Assembly (NCBI GenBank): GCA_023269675.1
Contig: JAHFSX010000027.1
Location: 1-64,000 of the forward strand
DNA length: 64,000 nt
Reading direction: 5' to 3'
Source: Verrucomicrobiota bacterium
Lineage (GTDB): Bacteria; Verrucomicrobiota; Kiritimatiellia; RFP12; UBA1067
Every line of letters begins with the position of its first letter. Positions within the stretch are counted from its first letter, which is position 1. The notes below the pieces were generated by a model. It saw only the letters and a list, made by a program, of their open reading frames with translations. It did not search any database and was not told the DNA's origin. Below are positions 18,411-27,967 of the stretch, piece by piece. Position numbers and translations under genes: made by a program.

Positions 18411-21400
18411 ATGAAGTCTCTTCAGTTGGATCGGAGTCTCTTTTTCGCACTCGCTTTTCTCGTCGTCAATGCGGGCGGCTGGTGGTGGGTCAAATCGGGG
18501 GACCACGGGCAGAGGACGGAGCACAGAGGACAGAGAGCGGAAGACGGGGAGCCCGCGCCGGTCTTGAAGCCGCTGGCGGTGGTGAGCCTGGAGCAGGTCG
18601 CGCTCAGTCCGGAACGGCTCCAGACCCTTGCATTCACGTTCACCGGGCCGGTCGACTGGCCGTCTTTCGCCGACCGCCTTAAGCTGACCGCCGACAGCCA
18701 GCCGGTCGCCTGGCGCTTCGTCGGCAAGAACCGGGGCAACGCCTGTCAGGTCCAGACGCAGGGGGCGGTGCGCGCCGACCGCGTCACGGTGCGGATCGAG
18801 GCGGGCGTCAAACCCGGCTCGCCCGATTTCGCGGCGCTGGACGTGCCCGTGGCGCAGACGGTGCCGGTTGTGCCCGAGTTCCTGTTCGCGAAGCTCGCGG
18901 CGGAGACGCCGGCGTTCGGGCAGCCCGTGGTCACCGCCCGCTTCACGCAGATGGCGGACGCGCGCGGGGCGTCGTCGTCGATCGTCTGTTCGCCGCCGGT
19001 TCCGTATACGCTGGCGCCGGATCAGTGGGGCAACGGGCTGCGCCTGACGGGGCCGTTCGCGATCGGCACAGCCTACACCTTCACCTTCAAGTCGGGCCTG
19101 CGTTCGCGTTTCGGCCACCGGCTGGAGAAGGAGGTCCGGCGCACGGTCCTGATCCGCCACCGCGACCCGAGCCTCTCGATCCCGGTCGAGGGCCGCTATC
19201 TCGCCCCCGAAGGGGAGCTCACGGTGCCGGTGCTGGCGGTCAACGTGACCAATGTGGTGAGCTCGCTTGCCCGGGTCTTGCCGCAGAACCTGGTGCAGTA
19301 CGCCATGCGCGAGGCCGGGCTCTACAGCGGCTGGTGGCGCACCGAAGCCTCCGAGTTGTCGCAGGAGCTGACCCTGCGCGCGGAGGTCCGCACCAACGTC
19401 GTGACGGCGGCGCGCGACCAGGAACAGCGGCTGATGCTGCGCCTGCGCGAGTACGGGCAGGCGCCGCTGCGCGGGGTCTATGTCCTGAGCGTGAGCGCGC
19501 CGGACGTGCGTGAGCGCAGCCGGCTGGTGTGCGTGACCGATATCGGCCTCAGCGCCCGCCGCGACGAGGCGGCCGTGACGGTTTGGGCGACCGGCCTGCG
19601 CACGGGCCTGCCGCTGCCGGACCTTGGCGTGGACCTGTACGGCCGCAACAACCAGCTGCTGGCGCACGGCACCAGCGACGCCCAGGGCCTGGTCAGGCTG
19701 GACCGCAGGGCGGAGGACGCCGAGCCGTTCCTGGTCTTGGCGCAGACCGCGGACGGGCGGGACATGGCGGCGCTGCCGCTCACGGGCGGCAACGAGGTGG
19801 ATCTGCAAAACGCGGCGGCGCGCGATTATCTCGCGCCCGAGGCGTGCGAGGCGTTCCTGATGAGCGACCGCGACATCTACCGTCACGGCGAGCACGTTTT
19901 CGTGCAGGCGCTGCTGCGCAAGCGCGACGGGCGTCCGCCCGCGCCTTTCCCGGTGGTGCTGCATGTGATCAAGCCGGACGGCCGCACATTCAAGACGTAT
20001 CCGCTGATGCCCGACGCGTTAGGCGCGGCAATGACTCAGGTTACGCTGCCGGAATATTTGCCCTCGGGCACATACGATTTCGAAGTGCGCCTGCCGGGCG
20101 ACGGTGCGGTGCTCGGGCGGCACTCGGTCATGCTGGAGGCGTTCGTGCCCCCGCAGATCCGCGTCAAGCTGCTGGAGCTGCCAGCGTCGGTCCGCGTGGG
20201 CGCGGAGCTGTCGTTCAAGATCTTTGCCGAGCACCTCTTCGGCAAGCCTGCCGGCGGGCTGGACGCCGAGGCGGGGCTGATCTTCTCGGAGTCCGGATTC
20301 AAGCCCGCGGAGTGGCAGGGCTACCGTTTCGGCGACGCCGAAAAGAGCCTGTCCATGAGCCGGAAGGATCTGCCGCGGCAAACGCTGGCCGCGGACGGCA
20401 CGGGCACCTTCGCGCTGAAGGTCGCGGTGGACGGGCTGCCGCCGGCGCAGGTCAAGGCCGTGGTGCAGGCTCTGGTGACCGAGACGAGCGGACGGGACAT
20501 CGCGGCGCAGGCGACGGTGATCATCGATCCTTACCCCTTTTACATCGGACTCAAAACCGGCGACGAGCGGGTCATCCGCGCGGGCACACCTAGGACGATC
20601 GCGCTGGCGGCGGTGAATCCGGACGGTTCGCGCCGACTTGAGAAGACGCCGCTGGAGGTGCGGATCGAGCGGGTCGACTGGGTGAGCAGCCTGCGCAAAG
20701 ATCCCTCCGGCAGCTACCAGTGGGAGAGCGAGCGCGTCAAGTCGCCGGTCTCGGAGGCCAAGGCCGAGGCCGGTCCCGAGGATACGGCGTATACCTTTTC
20801 GGTCGCGGATACGGGCGACTACCTGGTCACCTTCACCGACCCGGTGTCGCGCGCCTCGACGAGCTGGGCGTTCGCGGCGGGCGAGGAAGGTCAGGCCGCG
20901 GGCAACTGGGACCGCACCGCTCCCGATCGCATCGAGCTGGTTTTCGACAAGCCCGACTATCGGCCCGGCCAGACGGCCCGCCTCCAGCTGCGCGCGCCCT
21001 TCGCGGGGCAGGCGTGGGTGTCCCTGCACAACGCGCGGATCCTGGAGAACCGCGTCGTGGCGTTCACGAACAACACGGCCACGCTGGCGTGGGCGGTGAC
21101 TGAGGCGTTTGCGCCGAACGTGGAGGTCGCCGTCAGCCTGGTGCGGCCGGCGGTGGCCGAGAGCGTCTGGAGCGCGCACCGGGCGTCGGGCGAAGCGGTC
21201 CTGCGGGTGATGCCGCCGGAGCGGAAGCTGACCGTGAAGGTGGCGGCCGGCGCGGAGGTGTGGCGGCCGAAGAGCACCTTGCCGGTGCGCGTGTCGGTCA
21301 CCGACGCGGCCGGGCAGCCCGCGCGCGGCGCGGCGCTGGCGGTGCTGGCGGTGGACGAGGGCGTGTGCCTGCTCACCGACTACCGGACACCCGATCCCTA

Positions 21401-23510
21401 CGGCTTCTTCATGGAGGCGCGCTCGGGGAATTTGGCGTTTTACGACGTGTACCGGAACCTGATGCCGATCACCAGCGACGCCATGTTCGGGGCCGCTTCG
21501 CACATTGGCGGCGACGGCGGGGATGAGATGCTCAAGCGGCTCAACCCGGTGGCGGCGCGCCGCTTCAAGCCGCTGGCGCTGTGGCAGGCCAACGTGCGGC
21601 TGGACGACGCGGGCACGGCGACCGTGCCGTTCGACATTCCCGAGTTCGCGGGCGAGCTGCGGCTGATGGCGGTGGCGTGGAACGCGCAGGCGGTGGGCTC
21701 GGCCTCCGCGCCCGTCAAGATCAAGCGCCGGCTGGTGGTGCAGCCCGACCTGCCGCGCTTCCTCGCGCCGGGCGACCGGGCGTTCGTCCAGCTGGCGCTG
21801 CACAACGAGAGCGGCGAAGCCTGCGCGGCGCGCGTGTCGCTGCGGACGCAAGGGCCGGTAACGTGCGATGCGGCCGTCACGGAGGTGCCCTTGAAGGCCG
21901 GCGAATCGGTCACCGTGCCGCTGGCGGTCAGCGCGCGCGAACAGGCGGGGACGGCGCAGGTGTTCGTGCGGGTCGAGGGCGCGGGCGAGGTTTACGAAGA
22001 GCCGATCGAACTGGCGGTGCGCCCGGCCTCGGCCCTGCGCGTGACCGCGGAGTACGGCGTGGTGCGGCCCGGCGAGGAGCGGTCGTACGCGCCGCCGCAG
22101 GGGGTGATGGAGGAGAGCTTCAGCCAGACCTTTTCCTGCTCGTCGCAGTCTTCGGTCAATTTGCTCGGCGCGCTGGATTATGTGGTGAGCTATCCCTACG
22201 GCTGTCTGGAGCAGACGGTCTCCTCGGCCCTGCCGCTGTTGGCGCTGGGCGAACTGGCCGGACGGCTGCCGGCGCGGGAGAGCACGCTCGCGCAGGAGTC
22301 GCCTGACCGCATCAACGCCGCGATCCTGCGGGTGCTCGCCATGCAGCGCTGGGACGGCTTCGCGATGTGGCCGGACGTCTGGGAAAGCAACCCGCAGGCG
22401 ACCGTGTACGCGGCGTTCTTTCTGGTGCAGGCGTCCCAGGCCGGCTACGCGCTGCCTAAAGAGGTCCTTCCCGAAGTGCTCAAGGGGCTGCGCACGCGGC
22501 TGCCCGACGGAGACGGCGCGTCGCGCGCATACGTCTGTCACGTCCTGGCGCTGGCGGGGCAGCCTGAACACGCGTGGATGCTGCGCCTGTACGAAGAGGT
22601 TGAATCGATGAAACGGGAAGACCGGTTCCATTTGGCGCGCGCGCTGATCCGTTCCGGCGAGGTCGATAAGGGCCGCGAACTGCTGACGCAGACGCAGTCG
22701 GTCAAGGGGCTGCGCGAGGCGGCCTTCGCGCTGCTCGCCTGGCTGGAGCTGGACCCCAAGAATCCCTTTGTGGCGGTGTGCTGTCGGGAGATCGAGCAGG
22801 CCCGCCGCGACGAAGGGCGCTGGGGCTCCACGCAGGACAACGCGCTGGCGCTGTTGGCTCTGGGCGAGGTCGCGCGGCAGACGCCGGAAGAGCCCAAGCT
22901 TTTCGAGCCGACCCTGCTGTGGGCGGATCAGACGCGGAGCGCGGCGGCCACCAACGCGTACACGTGGCTGCCGGGCAAGGAGGCTGACCGGGGCGCGGTG
23001 CGGCTGCGCAACAAGGGGCCTGGCCCGATGTACGTGGCGCGGCGCGTGTCCTGCGTGCCGCTCGCCGCGAACGAGCCGGCGGCCGACGCGGGGCTGGCTG
23101 TCCGGCGCGAGTGGCTCGATCGGCAGGGCGTGCCGGTTGATCCTGTGACGCTGCGGCGCGGCGACGTGGTGGTCGTGCGGCTGACGCTCGATCCGCTGGC
23201 TCAGGAGTGCAAGGACGTGGTGGTCGAGGACCTGCTGCCCGCGTGCCTGGAGATCGAGAACGCGCAGCTGGCGACCACCGGCGGGTTGCAGTGGATCAAG
23301 GATGACGAGGCCGAGTGGGTGCTGCACCGCGAGGTGCGCGATGACCGGCTGCTGCTCTTCGGCAAGGCCATTTCCGGAAAGGCGTGCTTCCATTACGCGG
23401 CGCGGGTGGTGAGCCCTGGCGTCTTTGTCGTGCCGCAGGTCTCCGCCTCGGCGATGTATGATCCCGCGACGTTCAGCCGCCATGGCCTCGGCCGCGTGAC
23501 GGTGAAGTGA
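18411..23510 (+). CDS. Bacterial alpha-2-macroglobulin (YfhM-type) with CLEQ thioester motif
   Basis: This 1,699-residue periplasmic protease trap starts with an uncleaved signal or membrane anchor (SLFFALAFLVVNAGGWWWV) rather than a lipobox. A short simple-sequence linker follows, then a series of macroglobulin beta-domains (for example DRDIYRHGEHVFVQALLRKR). In the thioester domain, YGCLEQTVS provides Cys1265 and the Gln that form the internal thioester. The C-terminal receptor-binding-like domain follows. GGGAGGA precedes the ATG. It lies directly upstream of pbpC; this yfhM-pbpC pairing is well known, the trap inhibiting proteases that breach the envelope while PbpC repairs the wall. Confidence 0.93.
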   Translation: MKSLQLDRSLFFALAFLVVNAGGWWWVKSGDHGQRTEHRGQRAEDGEPAPVLKPLAVVSLEQVALSPERLQTLAFTFTGPVDWPSFADRLKLTADSQPVAWRFVGKNRGNACQVQTQGAVRADRVTVRIEAGVKPGSPDFAALDVPVAQTVPVVPEFLFAKLAAETPAFGQPVVTARFTQMADARGASSSIVCSPPVPYTLAPDQWGNGLRLTGPFAIGTAYTFTFKSGLRSRFGHRLEKEVRRTVLIRHRDPSLSIPVEGRYLAPEGELTVPVLAVNVTNVVSSLARVLPQNLVQYAMREAGLYSGWWRTEASELSQELTLRAEVRTNVVTAARDQEQRLMLRLREYGQAPLRGVYVLSVSAPDVRERSRLVCVTDIGLSARRDEAAVTVWATGLRTGLPLPDLGVDLYGRNNQLLAHGTSDAQGLVRLDRRAEDAEPFLVLAQTADGRDMAALPLTGGNEVDLQNAAARDYLAPEACEAFLMSDRDIYRHGEHVFVQALLRKRDGRPPAPFPVVLHVIKPDGRTFKTYPLMPDALGAAMTQVTLPEYLPSGTYDFEVRLPGDGAVLGRHSVMLEAFVPPQIRVKLLELPASVRVGAELSFKIFAEHLFGKPAGGLDAEAGLIFSESGFKPAEWQGYRFGDAEKSLSMSRKDLPRQTLAADGTGTFALKVAVDGLPPAQVKAVVQALVTETSGRDIAAQATVIIDPYPFYIGLKTGDERVIRAGTPRTIALAAVNPDGSRRLEKTPLEVRIERVDWVSSLRKDPSGSYQWESERVKSPVSEAKAEAGPEDTAYTFSVADTGDYLVTFTDPVSRASTSWAFAAGEEGQAAGNWDRTAPDRIELVFDKPDYRPGQTARLQLRAPFAGQAWVSLHNARILENRVVAFTNNTATLAWAVTEAFAPNVEVAVSLVRPAVAESVWSAHRASGEAVLRVMPPERKLTVKVAAGAEVWRPKSTLPVRVSVTDAAGQPARGAALAVLAVDEGVCLLTDYRTPDPYGFFMEARSGNLAFYDVYRNLMPITSDAMFGAASHIGGDGGDEMLKRLNPVAARRFKPLALWQANVRLDDAGTATVPFDIPEFAGELRLMAVAWNAQAVGSASAPVKIKRRLVVQPDLPRFLAPGDRAFVQLALHNESGEACAARVSLRTQGPVTCDAAVTEVPLKAGESVTVPLAVSAREQAGTAQVFVRVEGAGEVYEEPIELAVRPASALRVTAEYGVVRPGEERSYAPPQGVMEESFSQTFSCSSQSSVNLLGALDYVVSYPYGCLEQTVSSALPLLALGELAGRLPARESTLAQESPDRINAAILRVLAMQRWDGFAMWPDVWESNPQATVYAAFFLVQASQAGYALPKEVLPEVLKGLRTRLPDGDGASRAYVCHVLALAGQPEHAWMLRLYEEVESMKREDRFHLARALIRSGEVDKGRELLTQTQSVKGLREAAFALLAWLELDPKNPFVAVCCREIEQARRDEGRWGSTQDNALALLALGEVARQTPEEPKLFEPTLLWADQTRSAAATNAYTWLPGKEADRGAVRLRNKGPGPMYVARRVSCVPLAANEPAADAGLAVRREWLDRQGVPVDPVTLRRGDVVVVRLTLDPLAQECKDVVVEDLLPACLEIENAQLATTGGLQWIKDDEAEWVLHREVRDDRLLLFGKAISGKACFHYAARVVSPGVFVVPQVSASAMYDPATFSRHGLGRVTVK

Positions 23511-23681
23511 ACGACAAGCCCGCCGCCTGCGGAGCGGGAACAAACGAGAGGGTAACTTTTTTAACGATTAAGATTACGATTACGAAGGTTGCCGATCCCT
23601 CTTAAGCCTAATCTTGCTCTTGATCGTAATCCGTTTGAAGTTATCGACAAGCTGAATTTGACGGGGAGTGTCGCTTTTGCA
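23511..23681. repeat. Intergenic gattac-type simple repeat between alpha-2-macroglobulin and pbpC
   Basis: An AT-rich low-complexity segment near 23565-23640 contains GATTAAGATTACGATTACGA and, about 40 bases on, TCGTAATC, the complement of GATTACGA. The two arms could pair. No ORF or clear promoter is seen. It looks like one of several degenerate short-word repeats in this genome. Confidence 0.35.
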
Positions 23682-23748
23682 TGGAGGGCGAGACTTTGTC
23701 GAGCTGCAGGGCGGTGCGCAACGGCTCGCGGGGACGCTCGCCCTCCAG
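23682..23748. repeat. Palindromic element, intergenic copy upstream of pbpC
   Basis: TGGAGGGCGAG at the left end and its exact complement CTCGCCCTCCA at the right end bound a 67-base element. The same half-sequences recur inside pbpC at 25197-25276. The copy lies between the alpha-2-macroglobulin and pbpC genes and overlaps the spurious N-terminal extension of the pbpC ORF. Confidence 0.7.
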
Positions 23749-23779
23749 TTGCGGTCAAGTGCGTGCAGGAAACCTCAAT

Positions 23780-26083
23780 GTGAAACAGGGATGGCAAAAA
23801 CGGTTCTTTAAGACGCTCCTGTGGCTGGTGGCCGCCGGCGCGTGCTTAGCCGTCGTCCTGTGGATCGGGTGTCCGCCGCCGTTGGCGGACGCGGCGCGCT
23901 ATCCGGCGGGGGTGATCCTGCGCGACCGCGCGGGACAGGTGCTGCGCGTGGGACTCGGCCCTGGCGATGCGGATTGCCGTCCGCATTATCGCGCCTCTTT
24001 CGACGACTGGATCGTGCAGGCGGTGATCGCCGCGGAGGACAAACGCTTCGCCTCGCACGCGGGCGTCGACTTCGGGGCGCTGGCGCGCGCGGCATGGCAG
24101 AATCTCTCGTCGCGCCGCCGCATCTCGGGCGCGTCCACCCTCACCATGCAGACGGTCCGGCTGATCCGACCGCACCGCCGCACGTGGCCGTGGAAAGTGG
24201 TGGAGTCGGTGCAGGCGCTGCGGCTGGAGCGCGCTTGGTCGAAAGAGGAGATCCTGAGCCAATACCTCAACCGCGCGCCCTTTGGCTCGAATCTCGTGGG
24301 CGTCGAGGCCGCCGCGTGGGGCTGGTTCGGCAAGTCGCCACGCCAGCTCAACCTGTCCGAAGCCGCGCTGCTGGCCGGGCTGCTCCAGTCGCCCACGCGC
24401 TTCCGTCCCGACCGCTACCCGGCGGCTGCCCAAAAACGCCGCGTCTACGTGCTGGAGCGGATGGAGCAGCTGGGGATGATCGGTCAGCGGGCGCGCGAAG
24501 CGGCCGCCCATGAGCCGCTGGTCTTGCGCCGCGCGCCGCGGCCCTTCCTAGAACCGTATTTCTGCGACTGGGTGCAGAAGGCCACGTGCGTCGAGTCGGG
24601 CGACCACACGACCACGCTTGACCCCGTGCTGCAGGACGCGGTGAAAGGCCGCGTCGCGCGCCAAGCCGAGGCACACGGGGTCGATGCCGCCGCCGTGGTG
24701 CTGGAGGTCAAGACCGGCGCGGTGCGCGCGATGGCCTGTTCCGGCGACTACTTCGCCAAGCCCGACGGCCAGGTCAACACGGCGGCCATGCCGCGGCCGG
24801 CGGGGTCGACCCTGAAACCGTTCGCCTACGCGCTGGCCATGGACCGCGGCCTGCTCACGCCCGGCTGGGTGCTGGCCGACGTGCCGCGCCGCTTCGGCAA
24901 CGACGCGCCGCTCGATTTTTCGGGTTCGTTCATGGGACTCGTGACCGCGCGCGAGGCGCTGGTGCTCTCGCTCAACCTTCCTGCGATCGAAGTGGAGGAG
25001 CGTGTGGGCCAGCCGCTCTTCTACGCGACCTTGCGGCAGCTCGGGCTGGACGCTCTCGACCGGCCCGCGGCACATTACGGCCTGGGGCTGGTGCTGGGCA
25101 ACGGGTCGGTCCGCCTGATCGAGCTGGCGAACGCCTACGCCTGTCTGGCGCGGGGCGGCGAGCGGCGGCCTTGGTGCTGCTTCGCGGAACCGGGCGGCGG
25201 CTGGCGGGGACGCTCGCCCTCCAGGCGCGGCCCAGCGGCCGGTATCGTGATGGAGGGCGAGACTCGGTCGAGCCGCGGGTCCGCGCCTTCCGGGACGCGC
25301 GTTTTTTCCGAGGGGGCGAGCTGGCTGGTGGCGGAGATGCTGAGCGGCGGCGAACGGGCGCAGGATGCGGTGGGACACAGCGCGGAGGTCGGGCTGCCGC
25401 GCTTCGCGTGGAAAACCGGCACGTCGTCCGGCTTCCGCGACGCTTGGACCGTGGCGTGGAACCCTGATTACGTGGTGGCGGTGTGGTGCGGTTTCAAGGG
25501 CGGCCAGCGCGGGCCCGCGTCGCTGGTCGGCAAGAAGATCGCCGCGCCCGTGGCATGGGAGATCATCCGCCACCTTTACCCCGCCGGCGGCGCGCCTTGG
25601 TACGCGCGGCCGGCGGCGGTGGTCGAGCGCGACGTGTGCGCGCTTTCGGGTCGGGTCGCGGGACCGCTCTGCGAACGTCGGCTGCTCGACCTGTCGCTGA
25701 GCCAGTGCTCCTCGTGCGGGATCTGTCCCGTGCATGCGCGCGACGTCTCTGGGGCGCTTCAGGCGCGCTGGCCGCCGGAGGTCGCGGCGTTTCTGGAGGC
25801 GCGTGCGCGCGGCACCGCACCGGCGGGCGGCGGGCTGCGGATCGCGTCGCCGGCGGACGGAACGGTGGTCCGGCTCGTCGACGGCCTGGCCTCGCAGCAG
25901 ATCGTCTTTAAGGTGTCGGGCGCGGCGGGCAGCTCGCCGCTTTACTGGTTCCGTAACGATGTGCTGGAGCATACGGGAACGGCCGGCGCGCCCTTCTTCT
26001 GGAAGCCGGAGCGGGGGACGCACAGCTTCGTATGTTCCGACGTCAACGGTGCGACCGCCTCTGTGACGGTCCGCGTGGAGTGA
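23780..26083 (+). CDS. pbpC: Penicillin-binding protein 1C (bifunctional glycosyltransferase/transpeptidase)
   Basis: This 767-residue inner-membrane enzyme has a signal anchor (LLWLVAAGACLAVVLWIG), a GT51 glycosyltransferase domain (AAEDKRFASHAGVDF has the catalytic Glu; ASTLTMQ follows), and a transpeptidase domain with Ser343 in GSTLKPF, SLN in LVLSLNLP and KTG in WKTGTSSGF. A BiPBP_C domain ends the protein. The start is the GTG at 23780, nine bases after AGGA; the upstream ATG at 23681 lies in a repeat element. An in-frame palindromic element occupies about residues 473-499, between SLN and KTG. The gene follows the alpha-2-macroglobulin gene, as in yfhM-pbpC loci. Confidence 0.93.
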   Translation: MKQGWQKRFFKTLLWLVAAGACLAVVLWIGCPPPLADAARYPAGVILRDRAGQVLRVGLGPGDADCRPHYRASFDDWIVQAVIAAEDKRFASHAGVDFGALARAAWQNLSSRRRISGASTLTMQTVRLIRPHRRTWPWKVVESVQALRLERAWSKEEILSQYLNRAPFGSNLVGVEAAAWGWFGKSPRQLNLSEAALLAGLLQSPTRFRPDRYPAAAQKRRVYVLERMEQLGMIGQRAREAAAHEPLVLRRAPRPFLEPYFCDWVQKATCVESGDHTTTLDPVLQDAVKGRVARQAEAHGVDAAAVVLEVKTGAVRAMACSGDYFAKPDGQVNTAAMPRPAGSTLKPFAYALAMDRGLLTPGWVLADVPRRFGNDAPLDFSGSFMGLVTAREALVLSLNLPAIEVEERVGQPLFYATLRQLGLDALDRPAAHYGLGLVLGNGSVRLIELANAYACLARGGERRPWCCFAEPGGGWRGRSPSRRGPAAGIVMEGETRSSRGSAPSGTRVFSEGASWLVAEMLSGGERAQDAVGHSAEVGLPRFAWKTGTSSGFRDAWTVAWNPDYVVAVWCGFKGGQRGPASLVGKKIAAPVAWEIIRHLYPAGGAPWYARPAAVVERDVCALSGRVAGPLCERRLLDLSLSQCSSCGICPVHARDVSGALQARWPPEVAAFLEARARGTAPAGGGLRIASPADGTVVRLVDGLASQQIVFKVSGAAGSSPLYWFRNDVLEHTGTAGAPFFWKPERGTHSFVCSDVNGATASVTVRVE
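25197..25276. repeat. Palindromic element inserted within the pbpC coding sequence
   Basis: GCGGCTGGCGGGGACGCTCG opens the left arm, which ends CCCTCCA, and TGGAGGGCGAG opens the right arm, which ends GAGCCGC. They are inverted relative to each other across a 26-base loop. The arms are near-identical to the two halves of the element at 23682-23748, in the opposite order. The pbpC frame stays open through it, encoding an Arg/Gly/Ser-rich stretch (GWRGRSPSRRGPAAG) not expected in a PbpC. Confidence 0.7.
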
Positions 26084-26124
26084 GCGGGGCCTGACCGTAT
26101 TCTCCTGATCCGCCGGCTGCACAC

Positions 26125-27834
26125 TCATTTGTCACCGCGATTGTCGAGTTTCTTGGAATAGTTGTCCCAGATCTTGGCGAGGTCGCGGAAGTCGTCGTCT
26201 GTCAGTCTCCCGTGCAGGCTGTAGAGGTCGGGCACGCCCAAGCCCGGGGCGCGGCGCAGGTAGTCGAGCGTCTCCTGGCGTGATGAGGAGCCTTCGTCGT
26301 CGGTGTCGACGCTGATGCCCGGAAAGGCGGTCTTGAAGAGCTTGGCCCGGAACTCGCGGACTTCCCACAGGGAGCGCAGCTGGCCGTTGTAGTCGTGCAG
26401 CCGGCACTGGTCGGTGACCTCGGCGAAATAGGGGTGGGCGCAGCTGGTGTTGATGAGGCAATCGGGCTTGACCGCCTTGGCCGAGTCGTGGAGCAGGGTC
26501 ATCAAACGCTTCAGCAGCTCGATGCCGTAGACCCCGCGCTCGCGGGTGGCCAGGTTCCTGCCCAAGGGCATGCAGTTGGCGAAGTCGATCTTGAAGCCGT
26601 CGCAGTTGAAGCAGCCCGGCTCGGACGAGAGCAGGCGGCGCATCGTCTCCTGAACGCGGCGGCGGTAGGCGGGCGAGGTCGGGTCGGCGCCGTAGGGCGT
26701 GCAGAGGCAGTGGACGCACTCCTCGGAGCGGAGCCCCTCATTGTCCCATGATTTCATCCAGAGCACCACGCGCCGCCCCTTGGCGTGCTCGCTGTCGGTG
26801 AAGGCCCGCAGGTCGGGCCATTTGGCGGGGTCGGGCAGCATCTCGCCGTATTGGCCCTGCCATTTGTCATCGACGATGATGGCGGAGGGCTTCAGCCCCA
26901 GCTCGTCGAGACGTTTGGACATCGCGGTGTAGGCCTTCTGGTTGGCGCCAGCGTAGACATTGCCCGGGCTCAGATGGCCCTGCTCGCCCCAGCCGCAGAA
27001 GAAGGGGCCGAGCCACCAGCGGGGAACCGCGCCGCGCTCGGCCCGGCGGCAGCCGCCGGACTGGTAGAGCCATTCGGCATGGGCGGACAGGGCGGCGAAC
27101 TCGTCGGTCCCGGCCGTGAAGGTCAGCGCCGGCAATGCATATTCGCCGTCCGCCTCCGTGTACCCGAGAAAATCAGTGGAGAAAAGGCCGTCCTTGAAGT
27201 CCGCGAACTCGCAGCGGAAGTGGTCGAGGTTGTACGCGCCGGGCAGGGGGGCCAATCCGATGGCGCAACTGCCGGGAATCTTGCCGGCGAAAGGAAAGGC
27301 CAGCAGGGGAGGGGTCATGTAGCCCAGTTCGATGCTGCCGCTCTCCATCGTGTTGCGCCACTGCGGCACGGCCTGCGCGCCGCCCAGCGCGACGGGAAGC
27401 AGATAACGCGACACCTCGTAGCCGAGGCGCGCCCCGCCCTTGTCGGCCTGCGGGAAGAAGCGGAGCGTGCCCAGTTTCCCGTGCCCCTGAACAGTGACGC
27501 GAAGGACCGCCGCCGTCCCTTCGACGGACAGCGCGTACTCCTTTTTCTCCCAGTTCGAACTGCGGACCGTCCACACGCAGCGGTCTCCCTCGGCCCGGAA
27601 GGCGGGCGCGAACAGGTCCCGGTCGCGCTGACCCTCGAGGTCCACCGCCACCCGGGCCGGCAGTTCGAACAGGGAGCGGCCCTCCAGCGACACCTTGATC
27701 GCCTGGGCCGTGGCCTCGAGCCGCATCTTGCCGACCGTGAAGGTCGACCTGACGCCATCTTGGGCGGCAAGTGTATAGGCCGACAGCGCGACCGCCAGCC
27801 CCGTCCGTCCGATCTGTCCGATCCGCGTTCTCAT
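26125..27834 (-). CDS. Secreted TIM-barrel glycoside hydrolase, GH31/GH36-like
   Basis: This 569-residue protein starts with a signal peptide (GQIGRTGLAVALSAYTLAAQ). The N-terminal about 230 residues look like a beta-sandwich; the catalytic barrel follows. LKPSAIIVDDKWQG and RRVVLWMKSW are early barrel strands. CDGFKIDFANC has the Asp expected as nucleophile in GH31/GH36-type retaining enzymes, and VDTDDEGSSSRQE could supply the acid/base. Alpha-galactosidase or alpha-glucosidase activity is plausible but substrate is unknown. AGGG-rich sequence precedes the ATG at 27834. It is 133 bases downstream of the beta-helix gene on the same strand and probably cotranscribed with it. Confidence 0.75.
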   Translation of the reverse strand: MRTRIGQIGRTGLAVALSAYTLAAQDGVRSTFTVGKMRLEATAQAIKVSLEGRSLFELPARVAVDLEGQRDRDLFAPAFRAEGDRCVWTVRSSNWEKKEYALSVEGTAAVLRVTVQGHGKLGTLRFFPQADKGGARLGYEVSRYLLPVALGGAQAVPQWRNTMESGSIELGYMTPPLLAFPFAGKIPGSCAIGLAPLPGAYNLDHFRCEFADFKDGLFSTDFLGYTEADGEYALPALTFTAGTDEFAALSAHAEWLYQSGGCRRAERGAVPRWWLGPFFCGWGEQGHLSPGNVYAGANQKAYTAMSKRLDELGLKPSAIIVDDKWQGQYGEMLPDPAKWPDLRAFTDSEHAKGRRVVLWMKSWDNEGLRSEECVHCLCTPYGADPTSPAYRRRVQETMRRLLSSEPGCFNCDGFKIDFANCMPLGRNLATRERGVYGIELLKRLMTLLHDSAKAVKPDCLINTSCAHPYFAEVTDQCRLHDYNGQLRSLWEVREFRAKLFKTAFPGISVDTDDEGSSSRQETLDYLRRAPGLGVPDLYSLHGRLTDDDFRDLAKIWDNYSKKLDNRGDK

Positions 27835-27967
27835 ATTTTGCCCTTTCGCCCTTCCCGGCACGCCGCCGCGCGCGGGGCGGGACCGGTCTTCGTCAGTTCC
27901 TTCTTCCCGGCGGCCTCGCCCGCATCGCGGTCCCACCGCGATTCTGAATCCCCAAACGGTGCGGATT

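Noticed and set aside
20019-23543. 1,174-residue minus-strand ORF opposite the alpha-2-macroglobulin gene
   Set aside because: It is an Arg/His-rich antisense shadow typical of high-GC DNA, as are similar long ORFs opposite the second alpha-2-macroglobulin and the radical SAM gene.
23681-23779. Upstream ATG start for pbpC
   Set aside because: The ATG is part of the palindromic element; the GTG at 23780 has a better ribosome binding site and leads straight into the membrane anchor.
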